64,000 bases of DNA from Acidobacteriota bacterium (GTDB lineage: Bacteria; Zixibacteria; MSB-5A5; GN15; FEB-12). Below the pieces are notes generated by a model. It made no database searches and was not told where the DNA came from. It saw only the letters and a program-made list of their open reading frames with translations. Location: the NCBI GenBank assembly GCA_035529075.1, contig DATKXK010000018.1:112324-176323 (forward strand), read 5' to 3'. Below are positions 54,808 to 61,763 of the stretch, one piece after another (position 1 is the stretch's first letter; each line of letters opens with the position of its first letter). The position numbers and the translations under genes are program-made.

Positions 54808-56205
54808 ATAGAAAAGTACAATATCGTCATAATTGGCGGTGGCCCGGGAGGTTATACGGCCGGGATACGTGCGGCGATCAAGGGCGCAAAGGTGGCGGTG
54901 GTGGAATCGCGCGATCTCGGGGGCGTGTGTCTGAACCGCGGCTGCATCCCGTCCAAAGCGCTGATTGCCTCGGCGGCCCAGTATCAGCGTATGAAACACG
55001 CCGACAGCTTCGGAATCAGGCTGAGCTCACCGCCGGTGTACGACTGGCTCGCTATGCGGGCCCGCAAGGACAAGATTGTCAGCGGGCTGGTGGGCGGTAT
55101 CGGCCAGCTTTTCAAATCGCACGCCGTGACGCATTACCACGGGTTTGGCACGATCAAAAATCCCCGGCACGTCACCGTTGTGGACGAGAACGACCGGGAG
55201 ATCACCCTCGAGACTGACAATATCATCGTCGCCACCGGCTCCCGCGCGATCAGTATTCCCGCTTTCCCGGTCGACGGCCGGAGTATACTGACCTCGGATC
55301 ATCTGCTGGAGTTGGACCATCTGCCAAAGTCGATGCTGATTATCGGTGCCGGGGTGATCGGCTGCGAGTGGGCCTTTATGCTGTCCCTGCTCGATGTCGA
55401 GGTCCACATGGTCGAGATGCTCGAGCGCGCCCTGCCGATGGAGGATAAGGGCAGTTCGAAGTTGATAGAACGTGAACTCAAAAAGCGGAAAGTGTCGCTT
55501 CACGTTAATACCAGAGTGGAGTCGGTCGTGCCGGGTGAAGGCGGTGTCCAGGCGCGGCTGTCCGATGGTCAGACGATCGACGCCAACCAGGTGCTGGTGG
55601 CGGTCGGTCGGGCCTTCAACACCGAGGAGATAGGTCTCGATGACGTGGGCGTTGAACTCAACGAGAACGGGTCCATCAAAACCGGGGGCGATATGCGGAC
55701 CAGCGTCGAGAATATCTATGCCGTGGGTGACGTTCGGGGCGAAATCCTGCTGGCCTATACGGCCGTGCACGACGGTGCCGTGGCCGTGGACAACTGCCTT
55801 GGGGAAAAGGCCGAAAAGGACTACAGCGGTGTGCCCTCGGTGATCTTCACCCACCCGGAAGTCGCGTCGGTCGGGCTTCAGGAGGACCAGGCCGCTGCCC
55901 GGTACGACATTGCTGTCGGCAAATTCCCCCTCAGGGCGCTGGGCAAAGCGCACGCCGAAAACGAAATCGCCGGCGAGGTCAAGGTAATCGGTGACAGGAA
56001 GACCGACCGACTGCTCGGCGTCCACATTGTGGGCATCCATGCCACCGAAATAATCCATGTCGCCGCTCTGGCCATAAATCGCGGTTTGACGGTGACGCAA
56101 CTGGGCAGGCTGATATTCGGCCACCCGGTAGTCTCGGAGGCGATTATGGAGGCGGCCCATGATCTTCACGGGACATCGGTACATCTGGCTCGAAAAAAGT
56201 CCTAG
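54808..56205 (+). CDS. lpd: Dihydrolipoamide dehydrogenase, probable ATA start
   Basis: The E3 flavoenzyme of 2-oxoacid dehydrogenase or glycine cleavage complexes. The N-terminal FAD loop is IIGGGPGGYTAGI and the redox-active disulfide is Cys41/Cys46 in CLNRGCIPSK. The NAD loop is IIGAGVIGCEWAFML, and the interface domain has the C-terminal HAHPTVSE-like pair (IFGHPVVSEAIMEA). The family start is one Met before EKYNIVIIG; here that codon is ATA 54808, seven bases after AAAGGAGG (54793-54800). The only canonical in-frame start is a TTG 47 codons upstream with no support. From ATA the protein is 465 residues, the usual length. No E1 or E2 gene is near. Confidence 0.93.
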   Translation: MEKYNIVIIGGGPGGYTAGIRAAIKGAKVAVVESRDLGGVCLNRGCIPSKALIASAAQYQRMKHADSFGIRLSSPPVYDWLAMRARKDKIVSGLVGGIGQLFKSHAVTHYHGFGTIKNPRHVTVVDENDREITLETDNIIVATGSRAISIPAFPVDGRSILTSDHLLELDHLPKSMLIIGAGVIGCEWAFMLSLLDVEVHMVEMLERALPMEDKGSSKLIERELKKRKVSLHVNTRVESVVPGEGGVQARLSDGQTIDANQVLVAVGRAFNTEEIGLDDVGVELNENGSIKTGGDMRTSVENIYAVGDVRGEILLAYTAVHDGAVAVDNCLGEKAEKDYSGVPSVIFTHPEVASVGLQEDQAAARYDIAVGKFPLRALGKAHAENEIAGEVKVIGDRKTDRLLGVHIVGIHATEIIHVAALAINRGLTVTQLGRLIFGHPVVSEAIMEAAHDLHGTSVHLARKKS

Positions 56206-56538
56206 GCGCAGTTTTTGACGGCTCTGCGTCCAGGCGCCCCGTTTCAGCCCAAAAGGCCCTTCGCACTTTCTGCGCGGGGCATTTCATTGTTAGACAAAGC
56301 ATTGCGTCACTGTATCGTAAGCGGACAGGCCGACGCTGGCGCACAAACTGCGTTACTGGACGGTAGTGCCCACCGGATGAATACAGGCTGGCGCACTTAT
56401 CGTATCAGGCTGCAACCAGATACAGGAAACAACCCCGAAGAGTGGGAGATCGGCACAAATGTTGTTCTTACATACGCACGTAGTTAGTTACTCTTATATA
56501 CGCAGTATGGCGGTGAAGGGTACGTAAGAGGTGGGGAC

Positions 56539-56573
56539 AAAGGAGTTCCTAGTGAGGGGGAGCTCCTTTTTCT
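56539..56573 (+). terminator. Rho-independent terminator, first of a pair
   Basis: AAAGGAGTTCC (56539-56549) pairs with GGAGCTCCTTT (56559-56569, one G-T pair), then a T run. Confidence 0.75.
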
Positions 56574-56574
56574 T

Positions 56575-56602
56575 AGGCGGTTACGCATAGCCGCCTTTTT
56601 TT
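56575..56602 (+). terminator. Rho-independent terminator, second of a pair
   Basis: AGGCGG (56575-56580) pairs with CCGCCT (56591-56596), followed by a run of T. Confidence 0.75.
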
Positions 56603-56814
56603 ATTTCACGTGCTCTGCTGCACGCTGACTGAGGCCGTGTGCGGCCCCACAAGCCTCTTCCGATGACTCTCCAGCTTTGATCCTGCCGCACGGAGTTGAT
56701 TCCCGGTGGTGACGGCTCGATACCGCCGTCGCCTGCCTGTGTCGACGACCGCCGCCGAGTCCTGCCCCTTCGACGGCGACTGCCACCTCTACCGAGCCCT
56801 GCCGCACACGATCA

Positions 56815-57155
56815 GGTCTGGTGCCGGCGCATTGCTAATCGGTGCCCTGCCGCGCGATATCCGGTTTGGTCCGGGAATGCCATCCGTCAATACTCGGTCT
56901 CGAGCCGACGCTCCGCCGGATAATATTCGGCTTCACGCTGGAACACGGGCGGTCGGCACTCGGTCTCGAGCCGACGCTCCGCCGGACAATAACGGGTTTG
57001 GTCCGCTGACACAGTCCGTCGGTATTTGATCCCGCCCGGGAATGCTGCCTGCGGATGTCCGATCTCGAGCTGATACGCTGCCTGTCGCGATGCAGCCTGG
57101 TGTCGGCACGCTGCCGGTCGAGATTCAGGCTGGTCCTGAGATGTTGGCTGGTCGG
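56815..57155. repeat. Degenerate tandem array of about ten units of 32-35 bp
   Basis: Successive blocks such as ACTCGGTCTCGAGCCGACG... (56892), ATTCGGCTTCACGCTGG... (56925), ACTCGGTCTCGAGCCGACG... (56958), AACGGGTTTGGTCCGCTG... (56991) and GCAGCCTGGTGTCGGCACG... (about 57092) share one loose pattern of about 33 bp. Two units (56892-56925 and 56958-56991) are identical at 33 of 34 positions. There is no spacer/repeat alternation. It lies between terminators and the tRNA. Confidence 0.7.
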
Positions 57156-57260
57156 TAAACCTGTTGGCGTGCTCGGCCGATCTTACATGCATGGTGTGCG
57201 GAACCTCTTGACTTGCCGGAGGTTTTTATTAGATTCAATCTCCTGCAGGCTGTAGAGTAT

Positions 57261-57334
57261 GGCGGTGTAGCTCAGCTGGTTAGAGCAGCGGAATCATAAT
57301 CCGCGTGTCCGGGGTTCGAGTCCCTGCACCGCTA
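57261..57334 (+). tRNA. tRNA with CAT anticodon (elongator Met or lysidine-type Ile2)
   Basis: A full cloverleaf can be drawn: acceptor GGCGGTG/CACCGCT, T8-A9, D stem GCTC/GAGC, anticodon stem GCGGA/TCCGC with loop ATCATAA (anticodon CAT at 57295-57297), five-base variable loop, and T arm CGGGG-TTCGAGT-CCCTG. A73 is the discriminator and CCA is not encoded. The first acceptor pair is G1-T72 rather than G-C. It lacks the three G-C pairs of an initiator, so it is Met-elongator or Ile2; sequence alone does not decide. The integrase starts about 100 bases behind it. Confidence 0.93.
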
Positions 57335-57436
57335 TATTTTTTTAACTTCCCTATTGACAATACATTACAAAGCCACTATTTTACTCAAAAAGGCGTTGTG
57401 ACGATTTTGTGACGCCGTTTTTGGGGAGGATAATGG

Positions 57437-58531
57437 ATGGGCACAGTCTACAAAAGAAACGAAGTCTATTACATCAACATCGTCTCCGACGGAAAACGGG
57501 TCCGCAGGCGGGTCGGCAGATCCAAGAAGATTGCGGAATTGGCTCTCAAAGATCTCGAGGTCAAGATCGTACGCAAGGAATTCAACCTGGATGTGCCCGA
57601 CGGTCGGATCGATGATCTGTTCCGGGCCTTCATGGAATACTCCGAGACCAACCATGCGCCGACAACTACGCTCCGGTACCAGCAGGTGATCCAGAATTTC
57701 CGGCTCTTTCTGGCAATAAAGTACCCGGAGCTTACAAAGATCTCGCAGATCAAGCTGGAACTCCTCGAAGCGTACAAGCGGTACCGCCGGATGGTTGACC
57801 CCAGGACGGTCAGAGTACCGGACGAATATCAGGAGAAGGTCCCGCAAAACGTTCTTGCGGGAAAGGCCAGGACCATAAACTATGAGCTGAAAACTCTCCG
57901 GTTGATTCTCAACTTTGGCAAGAAGCGGGGCTTCTGCCACGAGAATCCCACCGAAGGTCTGACCTATCTCAAGGTGATCGATTCCAGGGAGCCGCGGTTT
58001 CTCACGAAGGAGGAGTGCAAGCTGCTCCTCGAGAACTCGGATAAGAAATACTACGCGGTCTTCTTCACGTTCCTGAACACCGGTCTTAGGCTCGGAGAGC
58101 TGGTCAATCTTCAGTGGCGAGATATCGACTTTAGCCGCCGAATCCTGCGGGTTCGGAAAAAGAAAGATTGGCAACCCAAGTCGGGGGAAAGAGACATCCC
58201 GCTCAACTCCGAAATGATCGTGCTCTTGACGAGCCTGAAGCCCAAAAAGGCCGACAAGCATGCCTATGTCTTTACGCGTCGCGACGGCGGCAAACTTGGC
58301 GCCAAGCTGCGTCAGGCTCTGATTCGAATCGCCCGGAGGGCAGGTCTTGACGATCTTACGAAGATTCACAGCCTTCGCCACACTTTTGCCAGCCATCTGG
58401 TCATGAGCGGTGTCGACCTGCCGACTGTCCAGCGGTTGCTCGGGCATTCCGACATTCAAACGACTATGATTTACTCCCATCTAGCACCTGATCACCTTTC
58501 CGGGGCCGTCGAGAAGCTGTCATTCAGCTGA
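57437..58531 (+). CDS. int: Tyrosine recombinase / integrase of a tRNA-inserted island
   Basis: A 364-residue phage-type integrase. The N-terminal part has an arm-type domain (MGTVYKRNEVYYINIVSDGKRVRRRVG) and a SAM-like core-binding domain. The catalytic domain has Arg218 in TGLRLGEL, His311-x-x-Arg314 in HSLRHTF, LLGHSDIQTT and the nucleophile Tyr346 in MIYSHL. It is encoded just downstream of the tRNA 3' end, the typical attachment site. It probably inserted the island that extends to the right. The right attachment site is not found in the window. Its 3' end overlaps the convergent excisionase-like gene by 8 bases. Confidence 0.94.
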   Translation: MGTVYKRNEVYYINIVSDGKRVRRRVGRSKKIAELALKDLEVKIVRKEFNLDVPDGRIDDLFRAFMEYSETNHAPTTTLRYQQVIQNFRLFLAIKYPELTKISQIKLELLEAYKRYRRMVDPRTVRVPDEYQEKVPQNVLAGKARTINYELKTLRLILNFGKKRGFCHENPTEGLTYLKVIDSREPRFLTKEECKLLLENSDKKYYAVFFTFLNTGLRLGELVNLQWRDIDFSRRILRVRKKKDWQPKSGERDIPLNSEMIVLLTSLKPKKADKHAYVFTRRDGGKLGAKLRQALIRIARRAGLDDLTKIHSLRHTFASHLVMSGVDLPTVQRLLGHSDIQTTMIYSHLAPDHLSGAVEKLSFS

Positions 58532-58781
58532 TTTTTCGCTTCTCAACAATACGCAGATCTGGTACGCGTGACTTACTGCCTTTAGTCGATCGGGCCTCAA
58601 GCCATTTGAGCACGTCCTTCTCCCGGAATCGGAGCAAACGCCCGACCTTAATGTGCGGGATAAACCCGAAATGGGTCCACGCGTAGATGGTGGCCTTCTG
58701 GACGTTCAGAAGTCGCGCTATCTCATCCGGTGTCAGGAGCCTTTCCATAGGTGCAGTGTCTCTGTTGGCAGCATCTGTCAC
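58524..58781 (-). CDS. Excisionase-like helix-turn-helix protein (MerR/AlpA type)
   Basis: An 85-residue basic protein with the DNA-binding layout of the HTH_17 family: LLTPDEIARLLNVQKATIYAWTHFGFIPHIKVGRLLRFREKDVLKWLEA. Such proteins bind att-site DNA and direct excision, or act as activators in integrated elements. It points towards the integrase. An internal ATG at 58748 (MERLLTPDE) may be the true start; GTG 58781 is the longer option. Confidence 0.8.
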   Translation of the reverse strand: MTDAANRDTAPMERLLTPDEIARLLNVQKATIYAWTHFGFIPHIKVGRLLRFREKDVLKWLEARSTKGSKSRVPDLRIVEKRKIS

Positions 58782-58908
58782 CAGTAGCCGTCAAAACTCC
58801 TTAGGTCTGGCTCAGCTTCGCTCGTGCGCCAGGTTTCTGCGAAATCGATGCTGAGCCTGTTTTTTGTGTCTGCCCATGCTTTATCTCTTAAATCGAAATA
58901 TCGTCGCT

Positions 58909-59184
58909 CTACGGCGATTTCACTTCCCGTAAGTCGTTGTCGTTCAATGTGCGATTTGTCCCCATTTCAGGGGTCCGAGACTGCTTGTTTGACTGCACCA
59001 AGGCTCCGGCCCGCTGAACATGTTCCTCAGGGATAATCACGTCGTATTCGTGTGAGCCGTCCGGCATGTAGTAGACGCCGCCGGGACGGCTGTGCTGCCA
59101 GCGTATGATGTGATCGTAGTCATCTCTGCTGCAGCAATGCACTTTGTACTTATCATCGAACCATTTCCAGATGTCGGCTTTCAT
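58909..59184 (-). CDS. Small protein of unknown function
   Basis: A 91-residue protein beginning MKADIWKWFDDKYKVHCCSRDDYDHIIRW. It has many charged and aromatic residues, no signal peptide and no membrane segment. No family is recognised. It is in line with the genes of the phage-like remnant, and two direct repeats lie directly upstream (59187-59228), which supports a real, regulated start. It may be an accessory or anti-defence type protein of the island, but nothing in the sequence proves this. Confidence 0.5.
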   Translation of the reverse strand: MKADIWKWFDDKYKVHCCSRDDYDHIIRWQHSRPGGVYYMPDGSHEYDVIIPEEHVQRAGALVQSNKQSRTPEMGTNRTLNDNDLREVKSP

Positions 59185-59186
59185 GT

Positions 59187-59228
59187 CGTTTTGTCACCAC
59201 ATGAAACTGCGTTTTGTCGCCACATGAA
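59187..59228. repeat. Two 19-bp direct repeats before the small gene, possible operator
   Basis: CGTTTTGTCACCACATGAA (59187-59205) and CGTTTTGTCGCCACATGAA (59210-59228) differ at one base and are 23 bp apart. They lie immediately upstream of the ATG at 59184 on the minus strand. Confidence 0.65.
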
Positions 59229-59248
59229 TAGAGTATCTGATACCATTG

Positions 59249-60043
59249 CTAACCTGCCTTCTTCGTCACGCGAATTAACGCCTCGCGAGTGGGCCTCGGG
59301 ATGGGGAGAATCCTGCGGACCGTGGATGCTTTGACCTCCCACCTGCGCGGAGTGCCGGGCTGGTATTCGACGAGGCCGACCGCTGCAAGCGTCTCTAACA
59401 GCGTCCCAAGGCGACGTGGTGTACAGCCGCAGGCGTCGGCGATCTCGCGGTGGCCGGCGTGAATCAGCCCACCGGGCCCTACCCGACGTTTGACTTCAAG
59501 GCCGGGGAGTGCCACCATGTAGACGAGTACCTGCAGGTTGGTTAAGTGCTTCTGCCATCCATAGTCAATGAAGGTGAAGTTCCTGTAAGCTTTTCTTTTC
59601 GATAGAACGCGGGATGCAAACGGGCACATGTCCTCACCTACGCAAAACGACTGTAGTATCGCGTTGGTACACGAGTAGTTATATTCGCTGGCGTAACTGT
59701 TGTTTACAGCTCTGTTGAGGTCAGTCGGTGTCAGCGGGGGATGGTTGAATCGATTCCACCTTGTCAGGTAATCAGCAATGAATTCGTAGTTCTTGCCGAC
59801 TCGCTTCAACTCCGATGCTATAACCACAGCCGATGTGTTCCGATCGGGGAATTCTCCTTTGGATAGAGGGGTGTCGGCCAGGGTGGCCACACACGGTCGG
59901 ATGTCCTGGCCCGGATGGTCGATAGTGCGGGACAAATGTGAGGAGGTTGCTAACCCTTGTAGAGTCATGTCAGGTGTGATCACGTCAGGCTTTGGTTGCC
60001 CGGATCGGTGGGACGTGTCGTTACGCCGGACAACCGGGGTCAT
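59249..60043 (-). CDS. Replication-type protein with primase C-terminal-like and winged-helix regions
   Basis: From ATG 60043 the protein has 264 residues. The middle part (SELKRVGKNYEFIADYLTRWNRFNHPPLTPTDLNRAVNNSY, then SCTNAILQSFCVGEDMCPF) resembles the region after primase domains in plasmid and phage replication proteins, including the Cys-rich tail. The C-terminal part (HAGHREIADACGCTPRRLGTLLETLAAVGLVEYQPGTPRRW) is a winged helix. No catalytic primase domain is present, so it is a truncated or regulatory version. A longer frame from 60121 would overlap the portal-like gene. Family naming is tentative. Confidence 0.55.
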   Translation of the reverse strand: MTPVVRRNDTSHRSGQPKPDVITPDMTLQGLATSSHLSRTIDHPGQDIRPCVATLADTPLSKGEFPDRNTSAVVIASELKRVGKNYEFIADYLTRWNRFNHPPLTPTDLNRAVNNSYASEYNYSCTNAILQSFCVGEDMCPFASRVLSKRKAYRNFTFIDYGWQKHLTNLQVLVYMVALPGLEVKRRVGPGGLIHAGHREIADACGCTPRRLGTLLETLAAVGLVEYQPGTPRRWEVKASTVRRILPIPRPTREALIRVTKKAG

Positions 60044-60059
60044 CGCCTCTTGTCGTTCC

Positions 60060-60863
60060 TTACGCCGCATACTCCGCTCCGAGGATTCGCCGTCTCTGAC
60101 GTATTCGGTCAGCATTCTCAAAAGGGCAGCTGATCTCCCATTCCTCCTGCTCGTGGCAGTTCAGCGCCACCTTCATCACCTTGGCTTTGTCGTACACTTT
60201 CATTTCGGCCCGCTTGACGAGCTCACCGACCGGGACAAACTCCACCACGATCACCCAGGGCGCCTGGCTGATCCAGGACGAGAACGGAGCCGGGAAGACG
60301 TCGAACGGGCTGAACGTCTTGAACCACAGCCCCTCGTACAGAACTTCATCGACTTCGTGGTCAACCGTCCCGACGTGCTGACCCGACAGCACCACCGGTA
60401 CCTTCCGATGGACTTTGCCTACATCCCGTCGCCAGCTCGGGATCATGAACCCCGTCCCGTACAGGAAGGAGTACTTCACCAGCCGGCAGACCTCGAGAAA
60501 GAACGTCGGCGCGTGCTCCAGGTAGTGCTGCACTACCTGTTCGTGGCGTTGAGCCTTCTCAACCGATCGCCCGGACGTCGGCGAGACTGCGACAAAAGGT
60601 GTGTGCTGGAAGTACGTGGTGATGACGCGCACGGCTTCAAGCTCGATCTGCGGGAATAACTTGTGGAAGTGAAAATTGGCCCGCCCCCTGCGCCCCGAAG
60701 TCTTCGTTACATAGCCATGGTAGGCCCGGCGGATCTTCCGCCAGTTCGCGCGTCTGGTCCGAAGCGCATCCTTCGCCCTTTTATAGCGGTCACGGATCTG
60801 CTTCTTCGGGTCGGGTTTGACCAGAAGCCAATCATGTACGGTGTTGCCGGTTCGTCTTGCCAT
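60060..60863 (-). CDS. Phage portal protein, N-terminal fragment
   Basis: A 267-residue protein resembling the first half of large-phage portal proteins: RTRRANWRKIRRAYHGYVT, then FHKLFPQIELEAVRVITTYFQHTPFVAVSP, then VVQHYLEHAPTFFLEVCRLVKYSFLYGTGFMIPSWRRDVG. Portals form the dodecameric ring at one capsid vertex and are usually about twice as long, so the C-terminal half is missing here. No other structural gene is seen in the window, so it is a remnant. It is directly followed by the replication-type gene. Recognition is by pattern. Confidence 0.6.
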   Translation of the reverse strand: MARRTGNTVHDWLLVKPDPKKQIRDRYKRAKDALRTRRANWRKIRRAYHGYVTKTSGRRGRANFHFHKLFPQIELEAVRVITTYFQHTPFVAVSPTSGRSVEKAQRHEQVVQHYLEHAPTFFLEVCRLVKYSFLYGTGFMIPSWRRDVGKVHRKVPVVLSGQHVGTVDHEVDEVLYEGLWFKTFSPFDVFPAPFSSWISQAPWVIVVEFVPVGELVKRAEMKVYDKAKVMKVALNCHEQEEWEISCPFENADRIRQRRRILGAEYAA

Positions 60864-61763
60864 CGCATCCGCGACGGCCGGAGTTCCGGTGCATTAACCT
60901 GACTTGACGCCTACACTCAGCCTAACGCGAATTTTCAGCCGTTTGTCAAGTACTAAATTCCTGCCCGGAGTTCGGTACGGGCTTCCGGGCGCCGAGGCAG
61001 ACCAGTGTACAGTGAGCTCTGCTCTTTCTCATGCGGAATCAATCTCCCTGTTTTCCTGACCCTAACTCGTTCTTTGATCGCCTGTTACTTCCCCAAAACC
61101 GGAAAAAACCGGAAAAAACGGAAATTTCCGGGAATTCGCGCTGCCAGCGCCGGTTTGCAGGGATCGAGCGCGTCTTTGCTCTGGCGACTCCGGCACCAAG
61201 GACTCATTCAACATTCCCACTTTCCTGTCCTCGGGATCTCGTCCTGTATGGCACCAAAGAGGAAACTCGGCAGTGCGCGCGCAAGCTTTTGCGATAAGAG
61301 ACAGGCCGGCACGTCAGAAAACGATCTGTGTCCATCAGCCTCGGTCGCCCGTGTGGTCCGTACTAATGACGGATTAGCTCAAACATAAGATCCGGGGCAC
61401 CGTTGAGGGATCCGCAAACGCCGACCAACCTGGGTCGGCTGAGCTTCGCAAATCCCGAACCAAGGGGTGACGCATCTGCGTATCGCCAGCTGAGCGATCA
61501 ATCCAGGAACCACAAGCTCTCTCACTAGGGCCCTTCGCCGATACATCGACTCACTTGTCCTGTTTCTTCATAGGAATGGGCTTGACTGGGCACCGCCTAG
61601 TCATTAAGTTGCTAACTGGTGATGTGGGATCTGTTGGACGGATCCCCCAGGCTCGCCTCGCTCCATGGTGATTACTCCTCAACCTTGTGGGGGTCCCAGT
61701 CCAGGATGACTATTGGCTATCTTTGCAGTGTTAGGAAAGCAAGATAAGGTATCGAGGGGACGC
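60864..61763. other. Gene-poor region before the DISARM-like gene
   Basis: About 900 bases without a supported gene. Possible frames at 61005-61388 and 61031-61297 have no family features and no ribosome site. The region contains phased A-tracts (61095-61127) and an inverted GGGATC/GATCCC (around 61626-61650) near the start of the next gene. Confidence 0.5.
61095..61129. repeat. Phased A-tracts (CCGGAAAAAA repeats), probable bent DNA
   Basis: A-tracts begin at 61095, 61103, 61113 and 61122, about every 10 bp. They include two tandem CCGGAAAAAA units (61099-61118) and the palindrome GGAAATTTCC (61120-61129). Such phasing bends DNA and is common near promoters and att or origin sites. Confidence 0.6.

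Larger units (their letters stand above)
56507..56602 (+). ncRNA. Possible orphan small RNA ending in tandem terminators
   Basis: A -10-like TATATA (56495-56500) is followed by about 95 bases ending in two hairpins with T runs. No gene directly precedes these terminators (lpd ends 330 bases earlier). The -35 is poor, so this could equally be the long tail of the lpd transcript. Confidence 0.25.
56206..57260. other. Long non-coding stretch before the tRNA
   Basis: About 1 kb with no convincing gene. The open frames here have no recognisable domains and partly just translate the tandem repeats. It contains tandem terminators (56539-56602), a possible small RNA in front of them, and a degenerate repeat array of about 33 bp (56815-57155). 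It borders the tRNA/integrase island. Confidence 0.6.

Noticed and set aside
56215..56487. Small protein of 90 residues after lpd
   Set aside because: No domain, no ribosome site, and the composition is unlike the neighbouring proteins.
56815..57155. Repeat array as a CRISPR
   Set aside because: Units abut without spacers and are degenerate, and no cas gene is present.
61005..61388. Protein of 127 residues before the helicase gene
   Set aside because: Random-looking sequence; an alternative frame over the same bases is equally open. No ribosome site.
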